From Glycine soja (taxonomy: Eukaryota > Streptophyta > Magnoliopsida > Fabales > Fabaceae): a stretch of 64,000 bases of DNA. The position numbers were made by a program, and so were the translations under genes. Positions 52,472 to 63,820 of the stretch are shown piece by piece (within the stretch, counting starts at the first letter, position 1; each line of letters begins with the position of its first letter). The notes beneath the pieces are model-generated. The model was not told where the DNA came from and searched no databases. It worked only from the letters and a program-made list of their open reading frames with translations. Location of the stretch: assembly GCF_004193775.1 (NCBI RefSeq), contig NC_041010.1, positions 42,025,562 to 42,089,561 on the forward strand, written 5' to 3'.

Positions 52472-53942
52472 TCAATAACACACGCCAGCAGTTGAAGTTG
52501 AACCAGTATCCTTCACAGGAAGTGACGACTTGAGGACCATTCCTTCAGCACCACAGTGATTGGCCCTAATATCACCAAGTTGCATGGGACTATTATAGCT
52601 TTCCATGCTGCATACTGTCTCTGTTTTCACTTTTCCCATCTCAACAGCTATTGTTTTCAGCCGGATTCGCTCAGCTCTTGAGCCAATAACTTGTCCAAGT
52701 ATAGAAGCTGCAATGGTCAGTGCCATTGCTGATTTAGGCATCACCACTGACTTCCGAAGCATGGCTATAAAGGGAACAGCAGCATGCACGGCTACAAACC
52801 AAGATAATGAAAATTTCTTGGTATGCTCCTTCCACATGCCAAAGGGCACATTAACCGCCATGCCTAACGCTGCAATAACAAGCATTTTTGCAGGAAGAGG
52901 CTGAGGGCGCATGTTTTTCACAAAGGTTGTACGGGCAAGGGCAGCCCTTGCAGCAACAATTGCTTGTGGACATCTAAGCTTCACTCCACTCGGTGGCCGA
53001 AAAGCTGTTGCAACAAGGGGTAGAACATTGCTTACAGCTCTATAAGACTTGGCAATTGGGCAAGTTCCTTTGGCCAACCATTCATTTCCAAGTGCCTCAT
53101 GCTTTGATACATCTCCATTCTGAAATGAAGCTCACCCGAGTAAGAAAAATCAATGCAACTCATGTTTTTGAAGTTACTTAAACTAGTTCACAATAATTAG
53201 TAAGCAACAGGAAAAGAAAATCATGAAGCACATCAAAATTGTCCTGTGATCACAAACGCTGACAGCAAAATTATTGCAAGTCAGATGGGTGTAAATTTAT
53301 CAAAATGATAGACAATGATGAAATGCTAATTGACACAATGGATTTCCTTTCTACAAACATGCCGCCTATCAGTGTGTGTGTGAAACAAAAAGAAAAAGGA
53401 AAAAAAGAAAATAAAGAACAAATGTTTACCTGAGGTGAGTATTCCTTTTTATTTGATGATTCGGAATTCTTCTGCTTCTTCCATTTCTCAGAAAAATTCC
53501 AAAAACTAAATGGGCCACCTGGTCCAGACAGACTTATGGAGGCAGCTCTTCCTGCCAAAGGGTTGAAAACAGGCAGAGAATCTGCTTCTGTGCTGCCATT
53601 GTGAAAGTCAGATTTCTCAGATAGGGGAATGACTCCATCCTTCCCATGAAATAGCTTAAATGCCATGCCAAAACTAGGACCATCTTCAAATATAGGACCC
53701 TTGGATCCATGAACCTAAATATTGAAGAAAATTAGCTAAAATATTGACCCAAATTTGAACTACTGAAATACAAGATAGGTAGAAAGGGATAAATAACTCA
53801 CAGGAATGGAGATTTTAGTTGAGGAGAAAGAGAAGTTTGTAGGTTCATTGATGTTTCTTAAAAACGGACACCGTTGGATGTCTTTCACATCAAAGGGACA
53901 CTCAGATCCATCCCTGTTCATTCCCTTAAAAAAGAAGTCCAT
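52472..53942 (-). CDS. Conserved plant protein of unknown function with three hydrophobic segments, 357 aa
   Basis: Exons 53942-53802, 53714-53430 and 53119-52472, all phase 0 with GT-AG borders (CCT|GTGAGT, CAG|GTAAAC), TGA stop. It begins MDFFFKGMNRDGSECPF and has a cysteine-bearing segment (DIQRCPFLRNI). A middle block follows with GPIFEDGPSFGMAFKLFHG and a Gly/Pro-rich SLSGPGGPFSFWNF. The C-terminal half is Ala-rich (CPQAIVAARAALART) with three hydrophobic stretches at about 221-238, 247-264 and 273-289, possibly membrane spans. I recall similar unnamed proteins in other flowering plants, but no named domain or function. The exon phases, clean frames and composition argue for a real gene. 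There is no cleavable signal peptide. The location is unknown; the hydrophobic pattern would fit an organelle or internal membrane. Confidence 0.85.
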
Positions 53943-55110
53943 TGCCTGCTTTTGCTGAAAAAATTTCTTCTAGAAACAAGGAAAAAAATTAAGACAGAGA
54001 AATAAATCCATATGCCATGAAATATAAGACAGAGAAATGAAACAACTAAAAGGAGTAAATTTATGCCAGTAGCATCAATGAAGCTACTATAAAGGGAACA
54101 AAAACTTCAAGGGGAAGAGAATGGATTGATCCATCTATCAATCTTTGTCTTATAAGTTAAACAACAAATCAAATGTGTCTTGGACACCCATCGCAAATTT
54201 TGCAGAAAAAACATGGAAGCTATAATTACTAGCTTCTCTGTAAGCATGAAAAAACACATCCCAAACGTGGAACCAAACAAGCTAGAATATCATGTGCTTT
54301 GTCCACAAAGAAGCTAAAAGTAAAAAAGCCAATTCAGACATATCAGAAGGGAATGAGATCCGGGTTTGCAGTTCACAATCCCAATTCCCACCATTAAAAT
54401 TTAATTATATACTATAAATTTATCATTTAGTAAAATTAATCAGTTATCTTCAAAACTGTAAGAGAATCTCAATCCTACCAGAAGAACTGAAGAAGTTAGA
54501 AACAACAAGGTATCATTTCAAAATTGTTCCTTGTTCACGTTAGAAAAATAAAAATGCCATAGTACAACAAATCTCAATTACCGCAATACACAATTCATCC
54601 CATTAAATTGTGCTATAATTAAAAAGGATCGAGTGCCCTAGGACATTGGTTAAGGAACTAAAAGGAAAAAATATTTATGGTAAAAATCATAAGATGACGT
54701 GAAAAAAGTCATGGATTGTGCATCCCAATAAAAATCTTTTTTTCCTTTTTCCTTAACCAAAATGCCCTAAGGGTTGGCATTTGGAAGATTCTGGACAATA
54801 CACATACACTGTTACAAATGCACATGCAGTAGAATAAATAATCATGATTAAAAACTATTTAAGGCCAGACTAATGCCTACCAAACAATCAATTGCAAAAT
54901 TATGGGGAAAATGTCGAAATTCTGAGGCACGAAAATATTGATGAATTTGAACCCTAACAAAAGTATGATTCCGTTTCCCTCCTCAAATAGAGAAAGAAAG
55001 ACGATTGAATTCAGAGAAGGAAAAGTACGCTACCGAAAATCGAAAGAGTTGGAAGAGAGAGAGAGAAGAAGAAGAAGAAGTACCGTAATCAGAGAAGAGA
55101 ACTGCCAAGA
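53943..55110 (-). other. 5' leader region of the unknown-function gene
   Basis: A short leader exon (53954-53943) follows an acceptor TTTTTTCAG just upstream of the ATG. A first exon probably lies near 55100-55082, ending TTACG|GTACTTC. The rest is presumed intron. Confidence 0.45.
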
Positions 55111-55127
55111 CGTGTGGCTGCCACAGA

Positions 55128-55133
55128 CACGTG
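55128..55133. promoter_or_regulatory. G-box CACGTG
   Basis: A perfect palindromic G-box, with a further ACGT core (GACGTGT) about 20 bp away, just upstream of the presumed first exon of the unknown-function gene. G-boxes bind bZIP and bHLH factors. The role here is inferred from position only. Confidence 0.4.
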
Positions 55134-55199
55134 AGAAAGGGAAGAGAAGGGTTTTAAAAGGTAAATGACACGCCTTTACTAGTCCATTTTGTGGCCCTC

Positions 55200-57240
55200 G
55201 TGCAACCAAGAACTTTTTGAGAAAATTAATCTATAATAATATTTAAATTTTGATTTTATAACTGAATTTATTTTTATCTGTATTAATTGGATAATAGGTG
55301 CTTATAAAAAAGATCCAAATCAACTATTTTGATTCTTTATCTTATTTTTTATTTTAATTTTTATCTTTTAAAAATTTATTTTAATTATTTTTAAATGATT
55401 AATAACATCACTCTTAAATAATCTTACTTATCAGTTCTAAAAAATAAATAAAAGATTAAATTAAATAAAAAAAGATAAATCATCAAATAAACTTCTTAAA
55501 AAAATAAATGATTAAACTAAAAAAACAAAATAAGTGATAAAATCAAAATTTTTAAAAGATAATGTTCAAAATTGAAAAAATAAAAGATTAAACAGCAAAT
55601 AAGTCATTTGGTTAAAATTTTTGGATAATTGATAATTAATACTCTGTCATGATATCCGGTTTCACTATTCATTTTATTTTCTTTTATTTAATAATACCGT
55701 TTATTTATTTGTTTTTCATATTTTTAAAGTTTTCTTTTATGTTAAATTTTTGTTACTCTTAAATCTTAACTTTAATTACTTTAAAAAATTTACTATTTAT
55801 ATTCTTTTTCTTTTTCTTTTCAAACATCAATTGCTTATACTTTCAAACTAATTTATTTTAAATATTTTAAAATTTATTCATTTCCACCTAAATTTAACCT
55901 ACTTATTTAATTTTTTTTAAATGACTAAATTTTTTTCTCTTATAATATTAAATATTTTATTTGGATAATTAATTTCTTAAAAAAGTTAAAAGATATTCAG
56001 ACACCATTAAAAAATACTTGCTAGTTATACTTTAACGTGATGCAGGAAAAAAGAAATAGCAAGAAAAATACATAAAACATGAGTACTATGGTAATTCAAA
56101 ATATACCGTATTGCAATGTGTATATATTTTTTCTTTCCTAAAATATATAATTTATTATTATTTAATATTTTGTTTTTAAAATTAATTCCTTTTAAAAATG
56201 TTAATTTTCTAATTTTAAATCTCACATTTTCATACATGTTATTTTTTTTCTTCTAAATTTTAATTACTTCTATATGTTGAATTAAATATAGACTTAAAGT
56301 ATGTTTTTTTCCTCCTAACATAAGTTTTGATTTTGGTCTCTATACAATTTTTATTTATTTTTCATCGTTCTAAAATTTGAAATATTTGTTTTTTAACCCT
56401 ATAAAAGGAGCAAATTTAGTTTTGATCTATGTAAACACATTTCCTTCCATTTTTCCAAACGGCAATTTATTGAAATTTGAAAAAGATACTCACAATCATT
56501 GTGAATGTGGGTTTTTGTGTGTTTTAAAAAATTCTAAAAAAATACAATGTATCTATTTATAAACTTTTTTTTTAACTTTAATGTTTGAATTCTATTAGGT
56601 ATATATTTGACAAGATATTTTAGTTAATTTTTTATTTTTTTATTAGTTGAAAATTGTTCGGTAAATAAGTTTTTTTTAATAACTTCTTGTAGCTTCTAAA
56701 ATTTTTGAAATTCTACTTAAAATAATTTTTTAAAACATTAATTTCTAACTTTTAACTTTTTATATTTTCTTTCACTTTTATTTTTTATATATTTATTCAT
56801 TTTTCTTGGTATTTTTTTTAAAAATAAATTATGATTTTACTATTTTTTTATCATTTTATACTTTTGAACTATTTTAACAAATAATTTTATCAAATATTTA
56901 TATTTTAATAAAGTAGCTTCTCAACTTCAATGCACTTCCACCCATCAACTAACTTTTTAGCTTCTTCAATTAGTTTTATCCAGCAAAAAAAAAATCTTCA
57001 ATTAGTTTTATTCATTCTTCTATTTTTTTTTATTCAGCAAAAAAAAAACTTCAATTCGAGTTTCATGTTGAAAAGTTTTCACCTAACACTTGGCAATTTT
57101 TGAATTTTTCTGCTTCATCAATCTTCTTTTTGGATTCTGTTATTGATTCTTTAGTCACCTCAGTTCAATTTTAAGCTCCAACTCAAAATAGGTTCTTTTT
57201 TTTTTAAAGAAAATTGATTGAGACATTAGAAATATCTATT
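55200..57240. other. Intergenic AT-rich DNA
   Basis: Very AT-rich. One stretch near 56300-56400 (TTTTGATTTTGGTCTCTA) resembles a single arm of the fold-back element at 62502, probably a fragment. No gene was seen. Confidence 0.6.
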
Positions 57241-57249
57241 ATGATAAAT

Positions 57250-57503
57250 TGCATCAGCTAATTAAAGGGGAAAATGGTCGACAACGAAAGATAGTATATG
57301 ATTTGCATGTTTGTCGGCACCAATACCACGTAATTATGTCCTATATATAGAGTTAAGACAAAATGAAAATGAACTCCTATAAGCTCAAAACATGGGCTTG
57401 CTAAATTTCACTATCCTCCAAATTGTTGATTTTGAGCAAACCCCATACCTCCCTTGCATTACATTAGTTCCTCCATATATATGATGAAGGTGCTGCACTG
57501 AAA
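57250..57503 (-). pseudogene. Former RPA1 C-terminus and 3' UTR, copy A
   Basis: Downstream of the present stop, the minus strand still resembles the end of the intact RPA1 gene at 63640-63900. It has remnants of the SAAPSSYG and AQKQQFGGY coding sequence, now out of frame, then the 3' UTR (AACTCC...TCAAAACATGGGC; TACCACGTAATTATGTCCT). It was coding before the frameshift at the last zinc knuckle. Confidence 0.8.
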
Positions 57504-60375
57504 TCAGGGCAATCTCTCCCCCCAGTGATCAGATTGATGGCATTTACAGCATTCGACAGAAGCACCACCACCTGATCCCAAAGGTAGATTTCTAATATTT
57601 GGGCAAAGAAGAGAGCTATGGCCAGAGCCTCCACAATTGGTGCATGACATATATGAACCAGGAGCACCTGCTGAAACAAAATTGTTATATTGGCTTTCAT
57701 ACCGTTGACCCACTTGGTTTGTTGGCATCCCAAAATCAAAATCACTACTGCTATTTATTGGATTATAAGCTGGAGGCGTAACTTGCCCGGTGGCAAGGTT
57801 CATGGCACTAAAATCATTTGCCAGCCCACTGACACCACCTGCGTGTGAACAGCTATTCAAAGATTGTGAATTCCCAAAGGTGAATCCAGAAGGTTGACCA
57901 GTGGCAAATTCTGCAGGTGCTGCAACAGGTTGTCCTAACAGCTCACATTTCTCCAGCACAACATCTAGATCAAGAACCATAATAATCCTGTTCACAACGA
58001 ATTAGGCAACCAAATCATTAACTAATTATATGAAAAGAAATTCAGCTAGAATCACATGCAAAACTGCCTCCTATTGGGCAATAAACTACTAAACTAGTTT
58101 ACAATAATAAAAACCAACTAAAGTACCATAGAATAATACTTTCTTTAATAGAACTCTACAAGCAACACAAAAATAGCCACCCATGTTCAAAAAACCGTTC
58201 TCCTGAAGTATTCAGATTCACAACTCAAAAACAGAAACTGACAAAAACAATATAAAGAATAAGGCGAATGAGAGCCATCACTAACCTTCCAATAACTAAC
58301 AAAATAACAAATTGACATTGAATGCATCAACAGGAGTACATATCAATATCAACAATAAAATAAAACAACATAGCCATTACATTGATGTAGATTATAAAAC
58401 ACCAAAACAAAAAAGCAAACCGAAGCGCGAACATTCAATGGAAAAGGAATGTTTAACAACCCATCACCACATGTGCACAGTTGAAAATATCTATAATTTC
58501 ATATCCTAATGTCTTTCACCTTTCTTCCACCAAAATTTCATTAACCCAAAAGCATCACAAAATAAATTAAAAAAGATAAAATCTGCTTTGCAAGAAATTG
58601 AACTCACTTGCAACTCTGGACAATGTTGCAGACGAACTGAGTGAGTCTAACAATGGAACCTTTTTGCAACTTTCCAGAACGAACCAATTGATTCTTCTGC
58701 GTCGTGAGCATCGCTTGCTGGAAATGGTAACCATCGGAGAGAACCAAATGGAAATTCACGGAGGCGCTATGTTGTTGGGAGTTCACCAACTCCAACTCCA
58801 GAACTTGCAGCACTGGCTTCAAGTCCAGAGATTGACCAGCCAAATTTTGTATAGTAGTCATACCACCTGAATGTGAACTCCTATCCAAATATTGCAAATT
58901 TCCAAAGGTGAATCCAGATTGACCAGTGGCAGATTCTGCAGGTGCACCTTTTGGAGCTGCGACAGGTTCTCCAATCAGCTCACATTTTTCACATATAACA
59001 TCTAGGTCAACTATGATAATAATCCTGTTCACAATAAATAGGCAACCAAATCATTAACTAACCATTCTCCCACCCAAATTTCATTGACCCAAAAAAACAA
59101 AAACCAAAAATAAATAAAAAATTAAAAAGACAAAATCAGGTTGACAAGAAGTTGAACTCACTTGCGGTTTTGAACAACATTGCAGATGAACTGTGTGAGT
59201 CTAATAATGGCGCCTTGCTGCAACCTTCCAGAATAGATCAACTCATTCTTCTGTGTGGCGAGCATCCCTTGCTGGTAAAAGGAACCGTCAGAGAGAACCA
59301 CACGGTACCTTTCAATGGTGCTGTTTTGCTGCGACTGGACCAGCTTAAACTCGATAACCTGCAGCACCGGCTGCAAATTCTTGGGGTCATTGCCACTGCA
59401 TATCTCCATTATCGCCCCCTGCGTCAGAGTCTTTGCTTTAGGATAAGCAGGAGGGTCATTACGAGCAGGAGGATTCGCTTTTGGATAATAGATAGATGAC
59501 CCAGATACATTTGGTCTAGCATTCATGCCACCTGCATGTGAACTGCTATTTAAAGATTGTGAATTCCCAAAGTTGACTCCTGGTTCTTTAGGTGTGTGTT
59601 TTGGTGTTGAGACAGGTTGTCCAATCAGCTCACAATAGTCCAGTATAACATCTAGGTCAATGATGATAATAATCCTGTTCACGACAAATTAAACAACCAA
59701 ATCATCAACTAACCTCCAATATGAAAAGAAATTCAGTTATGATCACAAGCAAAAGTGCCCCCACACTGGGGAAAACCACTCAACTAGTTTACAAATGTAG
59801 AATAAAGAATATAAGGTGAATACCCATCATCTCTAACCTTTCAATAACAAAACAAATTGATATCGAATGCCACACCCTTTGGTTTCTTGAAATTTTACAC
59901 AACACCATCTTTTTATTCCCTTCACAGTATATTCCCGTAAAAAGTTTACAGTAGATATTAAGAAAGCATTTGAAAGGAAAGAAACGTCAAGAAGACACGG
60001 TCACATTGTACACTTAGTTGAAAATATCAATAATGGAAAGAATATAAACTCAAAACAAATTAAAAGGATAAATGCGATTTAACAAAGTTGAACTCACTTG
60101 TGGTTCTGGACAACATTGCAGAGGAACTGAGTGAGTCTAAGAACGGAACCTTTCTGCAACTTTCCCGAATGAACCAAGTCATTCTTCTGCGTGGCGAGCA
60201 TCCCTTGCTGGTAAAAGGACCCGTCGGAAAGAACCACGCAGTACCTCTCGACGGTGCTGTTTTGCTGCGACTGCACCTGCTTCAACTCGATCACCTGCAG
60301 CACCGGTTGCAAGTTTTCGGAGCAATTGCCTCTGCAAATCTCCGTTATCGCCCCCTGTGTCAGAGACACGGCCAT
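57504..60375 (-). CDS. Rearranged RPA1-like protein: three RPA70N domains plus zinc knuckle, no DNA-binding core, 563 aa
   Basis: Exons 60375-60098, 59674-59162, 59024-58608 and 57987-57504, each intron splitting a Lys codon (AA|G). Residues 1-93 are an RPA70N domain (LTQGAITEIC, LQPVLQVIELKQVQSQQ, LSDGSFYQQGMLATQKN, LTQFLCNVVQNHK). It is followed by the family's IDLDV...CELIGQPV linker. Exon 2 carries a second RPA70N (about 176-264). Exon 3 carries a third (about 328-403) that lacks its first 20 or so residues. Exon 4 repeats the linker, then jumps to the C-terminal tail: zinc knuckle C518-C521-H526-C531 is intact, while the second (C549, C552, H557) lacks its fourth Cys because of a frameshift. 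Normal plant RPA1 has one RPA70N and then DBD-A/B/C that bind single-stranded DNA and RPA2; I see none of these here. Any product could bind RPA70N partners but not act as an RPA subunit. It may be a decaying duplicate; all exons are still open. Confidence 0.8.
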
Positions 60376-60640
60376 TTTTTTCGTTTTGCTTCTCTCTTTC
60401 TTTCGATTTCGGGAGAAATTAGGATCCCTAGCAAATTTGATCGAGGGTAAAACCCTAGCGAGATTGAAGAATTTGAAAGAAAACGCACGCCATAGTTAAT
60501 TGGTTCCGTTAATCCGAGAGAGAGAAAGAGAGGGAATCGCGAATTTCAGAAAGGTCCTCAAGGGGTATTGGGATTTTTCGAAATTCCGAACGTATCCCCC
60601 TGACGTGGCGACAATTCCTATTTGATGGGGACACATTGAT
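60376..60640 (-). promoter_or_regulatory. 5' leader and promoter of the RPA1-like gene
   Basis: On the + strand there is AAACCCTAG at 60450-60458, a telo-box-like motif common in leaders of plant replication and translation genes. TGACGTGGCG, an ACGT element of the C/G-box type, lies at 60601-60610. A GA-rich tract (60516-60533) lies between. No TATA box is obvious. Confidence 0.45.
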
Positions 60641-61229
60641 TCGATCGATAGTCTAAAATAACTTCTTCATTGTTTGTGTTTGTTGGGGGGTGAAGTTTCT
60701 CCTTTTGCCACACGTTTATATACATATATATAAAATAAAAAAACCTACTTATGCTTATTATAATTAGTGAAACAATTAATTAAAACATACAAATTTTATT
60801 TTATATAATATTGCAATCAAATTATTATACTTCACTTTTTTAAAAATATAATTATTATAAAAAATATTTTGTCACAGATAATTTGACCAGTATATATTTT
60901 TTATTTAAATTTGTTAAGGTAATTATGACTGACACATTAATTAATGTAATTAAGATTATTCTTAGTTAGATCAATATAAAGAAATTAGATTATATTTTAA
61001 ATTAAGTATCTTTAATATATATATTCTCTTTCTTATTTTCCTTCAAGTCCTTGCACACACCATTCTTGTGTGTGCGCGCTGTTTTTACTCTATTGTTATG
61101 AGTAAATCTGTGTGTCTCTTTTTTGTTTTATTTTATTTGTTTTTTTCTTTTAAGGTAAACTCATTATAATTATTTGTTTGTTTGTGTGTTACGATAAATC
61201 TTCCAACACGAAGAACGAACAAGCATATA

Positions 61230-61440
61230 AAAATGGTCAAAATTAAAAGAATAACAGATACTAGTATATTGTTTGCACGTCGCATTGTCAGCATCAAGAA
61301 GCGTGGCATCATTACCACATAAGTATGTCCTCTATACACAGTGTTAAGACGAAATTGCTTGTATAGAAGTATACTTGAAACAAATTAAAATGAAAATGAA
61401 CTCCTAAAAACTCAAAACATGGGCTTGCCAAATTGTTGAT
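61230..61440 (-). pseudogene. Stray RPA1 3'-flank copy (copy B)
   Basis: About 200 bp closely matching the 3' flanks of the two RPA1-like genes (57290-57430 and 63650-63840). Shared strings are TTTGCACGTCGCA, TACCACATAA, GTTAAGACGAAA, TACTTGAAACAAA and GAAAATGAACTCC. No RPA coding sequence is attached, so it marks a third tandem unit whose body is gone. Confidence 0.82.
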
Positions 61441-62501
61441 TATTTTATTTTATTTTATTTTATTTGGCTTTTGAAGGTAAGCTCAGAATATTACTATTTC
61501 TAAAATATGGCATTTCAATTTTTTTTTTCATTTTGAGATGATGTAATAAGCTTAAGAAAGGGATTTTATAAAAGAATATGAATTATACTACATTAAAAAA
61601 ACAACCATTATTTTTAGGTCCCACCGAACATTACCATCATGTTTATTTTTTTAAAAAAATATTATGAACAAAGTATAAGATAATAAGAGCATCTCTAACC
61701 GGAAGTGCTTTGTTGGTTTCTTATGTTAAGGAATAATTTATTTTGAGTTCTTTGGTGTTAGAATAAAGTGACGTGGCAAATTTAATTTCTTCGGCAGCAA
61801 CATTGAATTCCTTATATAAGAAACTATTTCTTATTCATAAAAAACTATTATTTTATAGAATTTGTACTCCCTAACTACAAGAACAACAAAAGGAAGAAGA
61901 TGAACAATCCTAACAAACGCAGATATGAAATTTCACAAAAAAAAAATTAGACAAATTAAAGAGTATCAACTTTCACAGTCATCAAGTGTGGATAAAATAA
62001 AATTAAAAAAAAAAGAAGCAAATCCCTACCTCCAAAGAAAGAAAGAAGGGACAAAAATGAAACCAAAAAAATATGAAGTTGCTGCAAGCCCACAACCAGA
62101 GGACAAAGGGGACAACGCATACGAACAAATCGAGGAGGAGGACCCACACGTGCTTGGCCTTGTTGTTATGGTTGCGGAGTTGCTAGTGGTGTTGGGGCTT
62201 GAGCGAAACGGCGTTGTCGGAGATGTCAAGCATGGCAAGCGCGTCATTAGGCCTTTTCTTTTTCTTCAAGCCTTAGGCTGGAGGGTTGAGATGAGGAAAG
62301 GGTTGTTTTTCTTCAAGCCCTAAGGAGGAAAGGGTTGTCGTGAAGCGCATTTTGGAAGATGGTGTGGAATTGGGGTGGGATTGGAAGGAGAGAGGGGACA
62401 AAGTGGTGATTGTTGTTGTTGATGGTGCATTGGAACTCGAAGGAAGTGGGTGGAAGGGGAAGGTTTCGGATAAAAGAGTAGAGTGAAAAGTAATTTATTT
62501 T

Positions 62502-62974
62502 AGACAAAATTGCATTTTTGGTCCTCCTAGTTGCTTTCAATTTCGATTTTGGTCCCCCTTTAAAATTATTGATGAATTTTGTCTTCTTATTTTATCCAAT
62601 CATGCAATCTTGGTCTCTCAATCTAGGATTGGACGTTGACTATTACACAAGAATGTTGACTATCACGTGTCGTGTTCTTATTAGATGATGACTATCACGT
62701 TTCATGTTCTGATTGGATGTCAACTCCATGAAAGATGAAATGAATTGTTGTTGTCCTTGGCCAATCAGAACATGACATGTGACATTCATCATCCAATAAG
62801 AACGTGACACATGACAGTCAACATTCTTTTGTAATAGTTAACGTCCAATGCTGGACAAGGGGATCAAGATTGCATGATTGGATAAAATAGGAAGACAAAA
62901 TTCGTCAATAATTTTAAAGAGAGACCAAAATCAAAACTCGAGACAAATTGAAAGACCAAATTTACAATTTTGCC
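62502..62974. mobile_element. Fold-back MITE, 473 bp, possibly Mutator-derived
   Basis: Two arms of about 220 bp are reverse complements at an estimated 85% identity (left: TCCAATCATGCAATCTTGG, TTGGACGTTGACTATTACA; right: the complement), with a short loop near 62723-62755. The ends are AGACAAAATTG and, reverse-complemented, AGGCAAAATTG. TTTATTTT flanks both ends (62494-62501 and 62975-62982); an 8-9 bp duplication and long terminal repeats fit a Mutator-like MITE. No coding capacity. Confidence 0.82.
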
Positions 62975-63820
62975 TTTATTTTAATGTTATGAATTTTTTT
63001 ATTTTGAATTTATATTTAATATTTTCTTCATTTATTTATATTCATTATTTGTATATATAAAACTGAAAAATAAATTAATTATTCTTATAATAAAATAATT
63101 TAAATATTTAAACTTCTTGTGATTTTTTTATTAGAATAAAATTTTATATAAATTTCTTATAAATCACATGACATTACGAAAATCACGATTAAGAAATCCA
63201 ATATAAAAAACTCGATCAGGATACGTCCTATCAATCAAGTTTATACAAATAAAATAATAACAAATAGTTTTTAAGCAAATCCTCCCAATTTTTAAATCTA
63301 AATTACGATTGTTTTAACAGCAAATGAAGGCACTGGAGTGGAAAAGTTTAAAACTAAATTACGTGACTTGAATAATATAATTTTTTAAAACAACATTAAT
63401 ATTAAAATATGACTAAATCACTCGAATACTCACATAGTTCGTTCTTAATTATCAGAAAAAATGGCAAAATTATATCCTAAGGATAATTAACGAATTTTTT
63501 TTCCAATGGTAATAAAACATTGATTTGGACTCTTCTGTCTCACCATAACGGTTACGATAAAAATACCCATTATGATCAAGCATTTAAAAATATCCATTAT
63601 GATCAATGCATCAGCTAGAGAGGAAAATGATCGGAAATAAAAGATATACTGGTATATGATTTTGCACGTCGCACGGTGTTTGCATAAAGAAACGTAGCAT
63701 TCAGTACCACATAATCACTTCCTGTATATACAGAAGTTAACAGTTAAGACGAAAATTGCTTATATATTCAAAGACATGATAAAATACTTGAAACAAAATG
63801 AAAACGAACTCCAACAAATT

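Larger units (their letters stand above)
60650..63600. other. Spacer between the two RPA1-like genes
   Basis: AT-rich DNA with the stray 3' flank (61230-61440), a fold-back MITE (62502-62974) and a GC-richer patch (about 62090-62460) open on both strands. That patch has no recognisable domain, so it is not called as a gene. A GAGCATCTCTAAC string at 61687 resembles ends of some plant DNA transposons, but no partner end was found. Confidence 0.6.

Noticed and set aside
52605..52904. 99-codon plus-strand open frame
   Set aside because: Antisense to exon 3 of the unknown-function gene.
61925..62323. 132-codon plus-strand open frame
   Set aside because: The Lys-rich start comes from poly-A tracts, the rest is open on the opposite strand too, and nothing is recognisable. 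It could be a gene fragment, but support is too weak.
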